6,353 bases of DNA from positions 1 through 6,353 of the forward strand of contig CAKQCC010000046.1 in NCBI GenBank assembly GCA_934216625.1. The letters run 5' to 3'. This document shows, in pieces, positions 1-6,353 of this stretch. The notes below the pieces were generated by a model. It was given only the letters and a program-made list of their open reading frames with translations, made no database searches and had not been told where the DNA came from. Numbering within the stretch: the first letter of the stretch is position 1; each line of letters starts with the position of its first letter. Source of the DNA: an uncultured Lactobacillaceae bacterium. GTDB lineage: Bacteria > Bacillota > Bacilli > Lactobacillales > Lactobacillaceae. A program made the translations under genes and the position numbers.

Positions 1-1379
1 TTTTTGACCCGATTCAAATCAGAAAAACTGCCCAGCGATACGCGATTCATACCCAGTCTTCACAACGGTTTGAACGGGGCGTTGATTGGAACGCAATCGG
101 CAAAGTTTTAGCTTCAACCGCCCAGCTGGTTAGTCAGAACACTCATGGCCAGGTCGCAACCGGAACCGTAACGGTTAACGATCATAAGGTTCAGCCAGTT
201 CAGATTCCGGTCAAATTATCGAAGATTAACGCTGTTTTGGGAACTGACTTATCAAAAGCCACCGTTAACGACCTTTTTGAACGGTTAGGTTTCAAGACTA
301 TCGTTAGCGGAGATCAATTTCGGGTGACCGTCCCGACCCGTCGCTGGGACGTTAAAATTGCGCCCGATTTATGTGAAGAAGTGGCTAAACTTTATGGCTA
401 TAACCGAATCCCAAGCACCTTACCAAACGGGGTGATGACTCCTGGAGCACTGACGCCGCGGCAGAAACTTTATCGTAAATCACGTCAAGTCTTGGAGGCA
501 GCCGGCTTGGATCACGCCATTTCTTACACGCTGACGACTGAGCAAAAGGCTAAGATGTTTATGATGCGGTCGAGTCACGAAACTCGGGTTGCGCTGCCGC
601 TCAGTAACGATCATTCGACCTTGCGGATGAATTTAATCAGTGGTCTGCTGGATGACGTTGCTTATAACCAGGCCCGAAAAATTGACAACGTTGCCTTGTT
701 TGAACAGGGCCGCGTTTTCGAACGAACCGCTGATCAGCAGAAGCCGAACGAAAAGACTCACGTTGCGGCGGCCGTTTCGGGGTCACTCGTAACCAATTCT
801 TGGCAGCAGAAGGGTCAGCCGATTAACTTTTACCAATTAAAGGGAATCGTTGATTTCTATTTAGATGAATTAGGCGTCAACGGTCCGGTTACTTATCAAG
901 CCACTGATCAGCACGCTGAAATGCATCCGGGACGTACGGCTGACGTTTACGTTCACGGGCATTGTGTCGGCTTTATCGGTCAGGTTCACCCGAAAATTGC
1001 CAAGGCGTTTCACGTTCAGCCGACCTACGTTTTTGAGTTAGATTTACATCATTTAGCTCAAATGCCAAAGTCTGATCAACGTTATCAGAAGATCTCGAGG
1101 TACCCAGCTGTTGAGCGTGACGTCGCCGTAATGGTGAGTCGGACGGTTACCAATCAGTCCATAACTGCGGCAATTCAGCGTCGCGGCGGGGCAAGCCTGA
1201 AACGTGTTCAGCTGTTTGATGTTTACCGGGGTGCCAAAATCCCTAATGATCAACAGTCAATGGCTTACCGTTTAGTGTTCCAGAATCAGCACGGGACCTT
1301 AACTGATCAGGTAGTTGACCGCCGAGTTCAGAAAATTCACAAAGAATTAGTTCGGCAGTTCCACGCTCAAATTCGGTAG
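1..1379 (+). CDS. pheT: Phenylalanine--tRNA ligase beta subunit, 3' part (5' end outside the window)
   Basis: This is the C-terminal 458 residues of the beta subunit of the alpha2-beta2 enzyme that charges tRNA-Phe with phenylalanine in the cytoplasm. The frame is open from base 3, so a TTG at 237 is internal and not the start. Visible in order are the end of the B3/B4 domain with the family-typical SSQRFERG-like stretch (about 54-85), the B5 domain (about 190-420, ending in PTRRWDVKIAPDLCEEVAKLYGYNRIP-like sequence with the conserved acidic residues), the catalytic-like B6/B7 core (about 430-1080), and the C-terminal anticodon-binding FDX-ACB domain (about 1089-1376, beginning KISRYPAVERDVAV). 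Family members are about 800 residues, so roughly 345 are missing to the left. pheS is expected just upstream. The gene ends in TAG and looks intact. Identity is secure from family knowledge and domain order. Confidence 0.97.
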   Translation, partial: FDPIQIRKTAQRYAIHTQSSQRFERGVDWNAIGKVLASTAQLVSQNTHGQVATGTVTVNDHKVQPVQIPVKLSKINAVLGTDLSKATVNDLFERLGFKTIVSGDQFRVTVPTRRWDVKIAPDLCEEVAKLYGYNRIPSTLPNGVMTPGALTPRQKLYRKSRQVLEAAGLDHAISYTLTTEQKAKMFMMRSSHETRVALPLSNDHSTLRMNLISGLLDDVAYNQARKIDNVALFEQGRVFERTADQQKPNEKTHVAAAVSGSLVTNSWQQKGQPINFYQLKGIVDFYLDELGVNGPVTYQATDQHAEMHPGRTADVYVHGHCVGFIGQVHPKIAKAFHVQPTYVFELDLHHLAQMPKSDQRYQKISRYPAVERDVAVMVSRTVTNQSITAAIQRRGGASLKRVQLFDVYRGAKIPNDQQSMAYRLVFQNQHGTLTDQVVDRRVQKIHKELVRQFHAQIR

Positions 1380-1415
1380 TTTGCTCCAACTCAAAATGGA
1401 AATTATAATGTGAGT

Positions 1416-1420
1416 GGAGG
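1416..1420 (+). promoter_or_regulatory. Ribosome binding site deciding the TTG start of the mltG-like gene
   Basis: A perfect GGAGG lies 9 bases before the TTG at 1430. The next in-frame ATG (1448) has no such sequence at a suitable distance, so TTG is the better start. An intact binding site suggests that the shortened gene is still translated. Confidence 0.8.
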
Positions 1421-1429
1421 AATTACGTC

Positions 1430-1807
1430 TTGAAATCGCAGCTTGGGATGTCGAATCAATCGACCAGCCGTTTTGGTAAGAAAATTATCGTGTCGGTGAT
1501 TGTAATTTTGGTGTTGTTAGCGTTCGTACTCTTCTTTTTGGGCCGGAGCTATCTTCAATCATCTTTACACCCCTTAAAGTCACGAAGTTCCCGGGTGACT
1601 TTGGTTAAAGTACCGATGGGGGCTTCTGACCGTCGGATCGGCTCGATTTTGCAGCAGCACCGGGTAATTAAAAACGGTTTAACCTTTAGTTATTACGTTA
1701 AGTCGCACCACGTCCGAAACTTAAAAGCTGGTGAATATCGCCTGTCACCGACGATGAGTTTAGACAGGATTGCCCGAATCCTCCGTACTGGTCGATCGGA
1801 ACGATAG
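1430..1807 (+). CDS. mltG: Truncated MltG/YceG-like protein: membrane anchor and LysM-like subdomain only
   Basis: MltG is a membrane-anchored endolytic transglycosylase that cuts nascent peptidoglycan strands; family members in this group run to roughly 350-390 residues. This product has 125. Residues 1-18 are a basic cytoplasmic tail, 19-37 one hydrophobic membrane segment, and about 56-121 match the family's LysM-like subdomain: VPMGASDRRIGSILQQ, then NYYVK-like SYYVKSHHV, then KAGEYRLSPTMSLDRIARIL. The protein stops four residues after the LRTG that ends this subdomain, at three tandem stops (TAG TAA TAA, 1805-1813). The whole catalytic domain, including the conserved catalytic glutamate region, is gone, and only 35 bp separate it from greA, so it is not hidden in another frame. 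Position between pheT and greA is the usual place for mltG in lactobacilli. As it stands it cannot be a transglycosylase. It may be a decaying remnant or a small membrane protein with a binding role. Assignment to the family is firm; function is not. Confidence 0.8.
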   Translation: MKSQLGMSNQSTSRFGKKIIVSVIVILVLLAFVLFFLGRSYLQSSLHPLKSRSSRVTLVKVPMGASDRRIGSILQQHRVIKNGLTFSYYVKSHHVRNLKAGEYRLSPTMSLDRIARILRTGRSER

Positions 1808-1827
1808 TAATAAAATAATGTTGATTG

Positions 1828-1833
1828 AAAGGA
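1828..1833 (+). promoter_or_regulatory. Ribosome binding site deciding the greA start
   Basis: AAAGGA lies 9 bases before the ATG at 1843. In-frame TTG at 1825 and ATG at 1834 overlap or directly abut this site, so they are unsuitable; 1843 also gives the family-typical length and N-terminus (MAQKTYPMT). Confidence 0.8.
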
Positions 1834-1842
1834 ATGAGTAAA

Positions 1843-2316
1843 ATGGCTCAAAAAACTTATCCAATGACCGCCGAAGGTAAACAAAAATTGGAAAAAGAAC
1901 TTGAAAATTTACGTTTGCGTAAACGTCCGGAAGTGATCAAACGAATTAAGATTGCTTTAGGGTACGGTGATTTATCGGAAAATTCTGAATACACATCCGC
2001 TAAAAACGAACAAAGCTTACTTGAAGGCCGCATTTCGACGATTGAACACATGCTTCAGTATTCTGAAGTGGTGAATAACGCCGACACCGATGAAAACGTG
2101 GTTAACGTGGGTCGAAAAGTAACGTTTCATAAGTTACCGAACGGCAAACCATTGACTTATCAAATTGTTGGTCAATCCGAAGCTGACCCGTTAAAGGGTA
2201 AGATTGCGAATGATTCACCGATTGCCAAAGGCTTGATTAATCATAAACTCGGTGAGACGGTACTGATTAAGGTCCCGGCCGGTAAAATGAAAGTCAAAAT
2301 TACTAAAATTAAGTGA
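1843..2316 (+). CDS. greA: Transcription elongation factor GreA
   Basis: GreA enters the secondary channel of RNA polymerase and stimulates cleavage of the backtracked transcript's 3' end, so that stalled complexes can resume. The 157-residue product has the normal family length. Residues about 8-78 form the N-terminal antiparallel coiled coil, with the tip motif YGDLSENSEY at 41-50; D43 and E46 correspond to the acidic pair that coordinates magnesium in the polymerase active site in E. coli GreA. The rest (about 80-157) is the FKBP-like domain that docks on the polymerase, ending in KVPAGKMKVKITKIK. The gene follows the truncated mltG by 35 bp with its own ribosome binding site and probably shares its transcript, as I see no convincing promoter in the gap. 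A strong terminator follows the stop codon by 21 bp. Nothing about the gene looks unusual. Confidence 0.97.
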   Translation: MAQKTYPMTAEGKQKLEKELENLRLRKRPEVIKRIKIALGYGDLSENSEYTSAKNEQSLLEGRISTIEHMLQYSEVVNNADTDENVVNVGRKVTFHKLPNGKPLTYQIVGQSEADPLKGKIANDSPIAKGLINHKLGETVLIKVPAGKMKVKITKIK

Positions 2317-2337
2317 ATTAATTAACAAGGTTCAATT

Positions 2338-2372
2338 GCTCACCAATGATAATTTTGGTGAGCTTTCTTTTT
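2338..2372 (+). terminator. Rho-independent terminator after greA
   Basis: The arm GCTCACCAA (2338-2346) pairs perfectly with TTGGTGAGC (2355-2363) around an 8-base loop, giving a 9-bp stem. It is followed at once by TTTCTTTTT (2364-2372). It lies 21 bp after the greA stop and should end the pheT-mltG-greA transcript. The next gene's ribosome binding site begins only 24 bp beyond the T-run. Confidence 0.9.
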
Positions 2373-2396
2373 ACAATTATGTTATTATTCATAAAT

Positions 2397-2403
2397 AAAG
2401 GAG
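2397..2403 (+). promoter_or_regulatory. Ribosome binding site of the giant surface-protein gene
   Basis: AAAGGAG lies 10 bases before the GTG at 2414. An in-frame TAA at 2396-2398 rules out any earlier start. A TTG at 2412 is out of frame and stops at once. TTG at 2420 is a possible but less well spaced alternative. Confidence 0.8.
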
Positions 2404-2413
2404 ATTCTTCGTT

Positions 2414-2548
2414 GTGAATTTGAATCAGAATTACCGAAAAGTTAACGACCGTAAAGTTTTGCATAAGATTAAAAAACAATGGGTAATTTTGAGTGTAGCA
2501 ATTTTGAGTACGATTGGCGTTGGTGCCGTGACCCGTGAAACTCGAGCT
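2414..2548 (+). other. Signal peptide of the surface protein, degenerate KxYKxGKxW type
   Basis: A long 24-residue polar and basic N-region leads through HKIKKQWV (residues 17-24) into a hydrophobic core (about 24-39). Cleavage is likely after TRA (residue 45). The spacing of K18, K21 and W23 fits the KxYKxGKxW signal family of lactobacillar surface proteins, but the Tyr and Gly of that motif are replaced by His and Lys. Secretion through Sec is the safe conclusion; membership of that signal family is likely rather than certain. Confidence 0.75.
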
Positions 2549-5500
2549 GATTCCAGAAGTCCCCAAGCTCGTCAACCAGTAGCCTGGTTTCACCAGTCGA
2601 ATTCTAATCATACATATTCGTTATCGCAGCCCCGCCAAATTAATCATCAAGCTCGTCAGTTAACGACCCGGTTAATTAGTCAGTCGTTACTAAATAATCG
2701 AAGTCGTCAGCATCCGCAACCGTTGCGACCGGTTTCTCGGCCACGGTTAAACCAGGCTAATTTGAATTCCGCAAACGTAATTTATAAATTTGGTAATTCA
2801 ACCTTAAGTTCCGACCAGGTTGGTTTTAGTGGCAATTCAAAAGTGATTGCCAGAAATCAGTTAAAACAATTAACCGTTAATCATCACCACTACGTTGTCG
2901 ATCCTTATGATCATAACTACTTGCCAGCGGGACTTCACCTTAATCCTGGAGTTTCCGCCACGGTTCAAATGGTTCAGACCGGAAAAATTGGGACTGCGGA
3001 CTGGTATTGGAACGGAAGTGATCTTCAATTCGCTAACGGAACGTTACCAAGTGATAAACGCTATTCCGACAGTGACAGTGATTATTCGGACGCGAGTGAC
3101 GGAATCGTTTCCGATGATTTTGATAGTGATCCCAGCAACCGAAGCGGTGATAATCTGAAACAGAGTGACGTTCGGGCAATTTCGTTCCTGAGCGACGTTA
3201 GTTTACCCGGGAACGCCAGCGGTTTATTTGATGATTTTAAGAATTTAACTAAAATTCAGGGAGCTCCGGACCTTTCTAAAACTACTGACCTAAGTGGGTT
3301 ATTTGAAGACGATCCCAAGCTAACGGATTTGAGTGATCTTAAGAATTGGAACCTCAGCCACGTCACCAACGTTAGTAGCCTGTTCGCGAACACTAACGTC
3401 ACGAATTTGCAACCGTTAGCTAATTGGCAAACTAATCAGATGAAGGATTTGTCCTTGATGTTTAACGATGATGACCAATTAACTAATTTGATGCCATTAT
3501 CGCGCTGGTCGCTAGGCCATGCCAACCTTAGTGGCGTGTTTGAAAGTGATGATCAGTTAAATGATTTGAGCGGAATTAGTGATTGGAACACGTCACGAAT
3601 TACTAGTTTTCACGGGGCTTTTAAAGATGATCCCCAGTTGACTAATCTAACGCCGCTATCGGACTGGGACGTTAGCAACGCCACCGATTTGGACAGTTTG
3701 TTTACCGGTGACGCTAACCTCAGTGATTTGTCGCCATTGGCGCATTGGCAATTGCACCCGACGGTTAGAGAACAGACCCTTCAGATGATGCCGGGTCATT
3801 CGGTTCAGCAGCCGGTTTACGTTGATTTAGGTGGAATGTTCGATGGTGATCGGAAGATTAAGGATATATCGCCGTTAGCCCGTTGGAACGTGAACGCGGT
3901 AAATGAATTGAGCCAGACATTTGCTGATACCTCAGTTAGTAATTTGGCACCGCTAGCGAATTGGCGTCCTCATCACCTTAGCTATCTAACCGGAATGTTC
4001 CAGAATGATCCAAATTTGAAATTTGCAGATGCGCTGAAAAATTGGGACACTCGGCGTTTAGTTAGTACTTGGAATATGTTTGCTGATGATTCGAATTTAA
4101 GCGAAGTGGACCTTAGCGGCTGGGATTTAACCAAAATGCCGCAAGGAAGTCACGCTTATAACGAGGGCGTCGACGGGATGTTTAATGGAGATAATGGATT
4201 AGCAAAAATTACTTTAGGCTCCAGGACGCAGCTGGTCGGTAGTACCGGAATTAGTCAATCGGGTGGTCACAACCAATGGTATGATCCTAATAACCAAAAA
4301 GTTAGCAGCATGTCCGATTTAAAAAATCCAATTAGTGGGATCTACTATCGTTTTCAAGCCCCTCGACCGTTACTGGTTCAATTGATTGACAACTATCAAA
4401 TTATTGACGCAACCGCTCATACCAAGACTCCTGGGACTCGGGTCGTTGGTCAGCAGCTGGTTCCGCTCAACGTGATTAACGGCTTGAGTTCCGCCAGTAA
4501 CGGTTACTATTTCTTGGCTGGTGAGTCCGTGAACCTCAGTCCGTTGTTTAGTAATTCCCAAGTTAAGATTCCTCACAACTTTAGCTTAGTTTCACCCCAG
4601 AATTACGTTATTAATTTAGCTCCGGCGTTTGATTCTAAACCCGAAATTGTCAAAATTAATGTTCATGGAGTTCCAGCATCTAATTTAATGCTGAAAGTTA
4701 AAATTGAGGACGAAGTTCATCAGACTCAAAAACAAATTTCGTTGCCGGTTCATGGTCGAGTCGGGGACGTCTTCTTGCTGGATCCTAGTCGAGTTGCGCC
4801 CGCTGATTCAAAATTTGATTCAACCGACAGTCAAAATCTGGTTAATCGACAAATCGTTGGCCACGTCGATCCAAACGGTAATTTAGAATGGGGCGACTAC
4901 GGATCAACCGGAATTGGCCAGCCGATTCTTAAGTATCGGGCCAACCAAGTCGCTTATCAGTATCAGTACGAAAATCACGGCCGGTTAGTTGCTGACGATT
5001 ACGGTCATTTTCCCGATCGTGATGCGCTAACGATTCCGGGTCACCTTGCTGATCCGCAGCGGTTGCCAGATTGGCAGAATTATCAGAATCAATATCAGGT
5101 GATCGGTCCGGCTAAGTTAGCTGATCAGGGCCAGCCGACCGGTGATTATTATTATAATCATCGTTCTGATCCGACTGGCGTGACTTATACTTGTTTAGTG
5201 CCGGTAGCGTTAAAAAGCAAGACTACTCAATTTGATTATTACCGAGATAACGGCCAATTGGCTGGCTCTGCAGTGGTTCACGGAGATTTAGCTTCACCGC
5301 TGGCCACTGCTAGTCAGAACGTTCCTGATAATTATTTAATGAATTCTGGTCAATTAAATACTCCGGTTCGGCGTTTTAATTCAATCTTTTTTGATCCCCA
5401 AAATCATCAAGATTATTATGGTGAATTTGATCGATATCGGATTCCGGTGGCTCGGAAAAGCAATTCGGCATTGGGGTCGATTTATACTTATCGTGATGAA

Positions 5501-6353
5501 TACACTGGTAAGGTTGTTGATCAAAAAACGGTTGTCGGCAGTGATCCTAACGCCTGGCAGGAGTCTAGTTTAGCGGCAGATAAATTATCCAGCCTTTGGC
5601 AAATTGATTCGAATAATAATAGGGCCGGTCAATTTGAAAATGGCGGCCAGAACGTTAATTACCGAGTTGGTGGTCACCATTATTTTGGTCAACTCAAGAG
5701 CTACGTAATTAACGTGGTTCCGGTGCGAAAATTATACGATTATCAATATCAATTTATTGAACCTTCGGGCACCGTTGATCAAGCTGGCTCTGATGCGACG
5801 TTTAATTTAGTAAATTCACTGCCGACGTTTCCGGTTGGGATTGCTAATGGTTATTATTATGATAGTCATAGCGGTCAAAATGTAATTCGCACCAATCGGC
5901 TTTCTGATGATTTTTATACGGTCAACGGTCGTCGTTATTACGGACCACGACAGGTTGAACGAGTATCGGTTAATCGCGTTAATCATCAGCAATTTGACGT
6001 TTTTAATTTTTATTCAGGTAATCCTGATAACGTGGTCAGCAGCACCAATAATCAGGGTTCGCTAACTGATTCAATGATTAATCAGGCCTATAACGGTTTA
6101 ATCGGTTCAAGTTACCAAATGCCGAATTCCGAAAGCGTGCCGAACGCTAATTATTTGAAAGGGCATCCGGCTCGTCAAACGGTTGATTATTTATATCAAT
6201 ATCCGGCTGATGGTCAAAATAAATTATTTGAGGGCCCCAGAGTTACTTATTCGTTGCCGGTAATTCCAATTAATAATGGTCAGAACGGAACTAACGATCA
6301 AGGTAACGTGCCAGTCAACGGAGATCGCGTGGTCGGTAAGCTGAATCTACCAA
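2414..6353 (+). CDS. Giant secreted BspA-family (DUF285) leucine-rich repeat surface protein, 3' end outside the window
   Basis: The frame stays open from GTG 2414 to the window edge: 1313 residues without a stop. Residues 1-45 are a long signal peptide. Residues 47-133 are Arg/Gln/Asn/His-rich with no acidic residue. Residues about 134-216 resemble the N-terminal module of BspA-type proteins (DWYWNGSDLQFANGTLP at about 200-216). Residues 217-252 are Asp/Ser-rich. Residues 270-607 hold about 12 DUF285-type leucine-rich repeats, capped by a stretch running from W622 to F647. From about 648 the protein is beta-rich, weakly like MucBP-type modules, with a recurring aromatic strand motif spaced about 84-92 residues apart from residue 848. 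I found only one cysteine (927). DUF285 proteins of lactobacilli are usually sortase-anchored and linked to adhesion; the anchor cannot be seen here, so wall attachment and ligand are inference. Family assignment of the repeats is firm, that of the C-terminal part is weak. Confidence 0.88.
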   Translation, partial: MNLNQNYRKVNDRKVLHKIKKQWVILSVAILSTIGVGAVTRETRADSRSPQARQPVAWFHQSNSNHTYSLSQPRQINHQARQLTTRLISQSLLNNRSRQHPQPLRPVSRPRLNQANLNSANVIYKFGNSTLSSDQVGFSGNSKVIARNQLKQLTVNHHHYVVDPYDHNYLPAGLHLNPGVSATVQMVQTGKIGTADWYWNGSDLQFANGTLPSDKRYSDSDSDYSDASDGIVSDDFDSDPSNRSGDNLKQSDVRAISFLSDVSLPGNASGLFDDFKNLTKIQGAPDLSKTTDLSGLFEDDPKLTDLSDLKNWNLSHVTNVSSLFANTNVTNLQPLANWQTNQMKDLSLMFNDDDQLTNLMPLSRWSLGHANLSGVFESDDQLNDLSGISDWNTSRITSFHGAFKDDPQLTNLTPLSDWDVSNATDLDSLFTGDANLSDLSPLAHWQLHPTVREQTLQMMPGHSVQQPVYVDLGGMFDGDRKIKDISPLARWNVNAVNELSQTFADTSVSNLAPLANWRPHHLSYLTGMFQNDPNLKFADALKNWDTRRLVSTWNMFADDSNLSEVDLSGWDLTKMPQGSHAYNEGVDGMFNGDNGLAKITLGSRTQLVGSTGISQSGGHNQWYDPNNQKVSSMSDLKNPISGIYYRFQAPRPLLVQLIDNYQIIDATAHTKTPGTRVVGQQLVPLNVINGLSSASNGYYFLAGESVNLSPLFSNSQVKIPHNFSLVSPQNYVINLAPAFDSKPEIVKINVHGVPASNLMLKVKIEDEVHQTQKQISLPVHGRVGDVFLLDPSRVAPADSKFDSTDSQNLVNRQIVGHVDPNGNLEWGDYGSTGIGQPILKYRANQVAYQYQYENHGRLVADDYGHFPDRDALTIPGHLADPQRLPDWQNYQNQYQVIGPAKLADQGQPTGDYYYNHRSDPTGVTYTCLVPVALKSKTTQFDYYRDNGQLAGSAVVHGDLASPLATASQNVPDNYLMNSGQLNTPVRRFNSIFFDPQNHQDYYGEFDRYRIPVARKSNSALGSIYTYRDEYTGKVVDQKTVVGSDPNAWQESSLAADKLSSLWQIDSNNNRAGQFENGGQNVNYRVGGHHYFGQLKSYVINVVPVRKLYDYQYQFIEPSGTVDQAGSDATFNLVNSLPTFPVGIANGYYYDSHSGQNVIRTNRLSDDFYTVNGRRYYGPRQVERVSVNRVNHQQFDVFNFYSGNPDNVVSSTNNQGSLTDSMINQAYNGLIGSSYQMPNSESVPNANYLKGHPARQTVDYLYQYPADGQNKLFEGPRVTYSLPVIPINNGQNGTNDQGNVPVNGDRVVGKLNLP
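3221..4234 (+). repeat. About 12 tandem DUF285-type leucine-rich repeats in the surface protein
   Basis: Units of about 25-27 residues follow the pattern SxxFxxDxxLTDLxPLxxWxxSxxTxL. They begin with GLFDD, GLFED, SLFAN, LMFND, GVFES, GAFKD, SLFTG, GMFDG, QTFAD, GMFQN, NMFAD and GMFNG. Unit 7 carries an insertion of about 20 residues and unit 11 a shorter one; unit 12 ends in KITLGSRTQL, typical of the end of such an array. Units are well diverged at the DNA level, so this is an old array and not a recent tandem expansion. DUF285 repeats form solenoid surfaces and are common in adhesins of Gram-positive bacteria and mycoplasmas. Confidence 0.88.
4955..6353 (+). repeat. Degenerate beta-rich repeats of about 84-92 residues in the surface protein
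   Basis: An alternating aromatic strand followed by a Gly/Asn turn recurs: YQYQYENHGRLV (residue 848), FDYYRDNGQLAG (940), YTYRDEYTGKVV (1024), YDYQYQFIEPSGTV (1108), FDVFNFYSGNPDNVV (1194) and YLYQYPADGQNKL (1259). The first five are spaced 92, 84, 84 and 86 residues; the last is 65 further on. The pattern recalls the first strand of MucBP-like or other beta-grasp stalk modules, but sequence similarity between units is low and I cannot assign a named family. The series runs past the window edge. Confidence 0.55.

Noticed and set aside
237..239. TTG as the start of the first gene
   Set aside because: The same frame is open to base 3 and upstream residues match the PheT B3/B4 and B5 domains, so the codon is internal.
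1381..1409. Promoter before the mltG-like gene (TTGCTC, 17 bp, TATAAT at 1404-1409)
   Set aside because: The -10 box is perfect and the spacing good, but the -35 box matches only three of six bases and transcription would begin at about 1416, inside the ribosome binding site. It remains a weak possibility.
1808..1842. A frameshifted remainder of the MltG catalytic domain
   Set aside because: Only 35 bp lie between the stop and greA, and they contain the greA ribosome binding site. There is no space for the missing domain in any frame.
2318..2611. Reverse-strand reading frame of 97 codons
   Set aside because: It crosses the terminator and the start of the surface gene, has no recognisable domain and is fully explained as a shadow of the forward frame.
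2895..3158. Forward reading frame of 87 codons overlapping the surface gene
   Set aside because: It lies in another frame within the continuous 1313-codon frame, with no domain and no sensible ribosome binding site. The same holds for frames at 4704-4886 and 5391-5573.
3221..4234. CRISPR-like or recent DNA tandem repeat
   Set aside because: The periodicity is at the protein level only; the DNA of the units is strongly diverged and there are no conserved repeats with unique spacers.

Overview
The window looks like chromosome of a lactic acid bacterium, most likely Lactobacillaceae. The reasons are a run of housekeeping genes pheT, mltG-like and greA on one strand, strong GGAGG-type ribosome binding sites with TTG and GTG starts, and a large secreted protein with a Lactobacillaceae-style signal peptide and BspA-type (DUF285) leucine-rich repeats. 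I cannot name the species.

Bases 1-1379 hold the 3' part of pheT (phenylalanyl-tRNA synthetase beta subunit), already open at the left edge. After a 50-bp gap comes a 125-codon gene at 1430-1807. It matches only the N-terminal part of the lytic transglycosylase MltG (membrane anchor plus LysM-like subdomain); the catalytic YceG domain is absent. After another 35 bp comes an intact greA (1843-2316), encoding a transcript cleavage factor. A Rho-independent terminator (2338-2372) closes this housekeeping block.

From 2414 to the right edge (6353) there is one uninterrupted forward reading frame of at least 1313 codons, which I translated in full without meeting a stop. It encodes a very large secreted surface protein: signal peptide, Arg/Gln/Asn-rich basic segment, BspA-type N-terminal module, Asp/Ser-rich acidic segment, about 12 leucine-rich repeats of DUF285 type, then a long series of degenerate beta-rich repeats of roughly 84-92 residues. 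The C-terminus, where a sortase signal would be, lies outside the window.

The housekeeping genes serve translation, cell-wall synthesis and transcription fidelity and probably share a transcript. The surface protein is functionally separate and probably mediates adhesion or other contacts. The two points most worth a second look are the loss of the MltG catalytic domain and the composition and expression of the giant surface protein. I see no RNA genes, insertion sequences, CRISPR arrays or phage genes.
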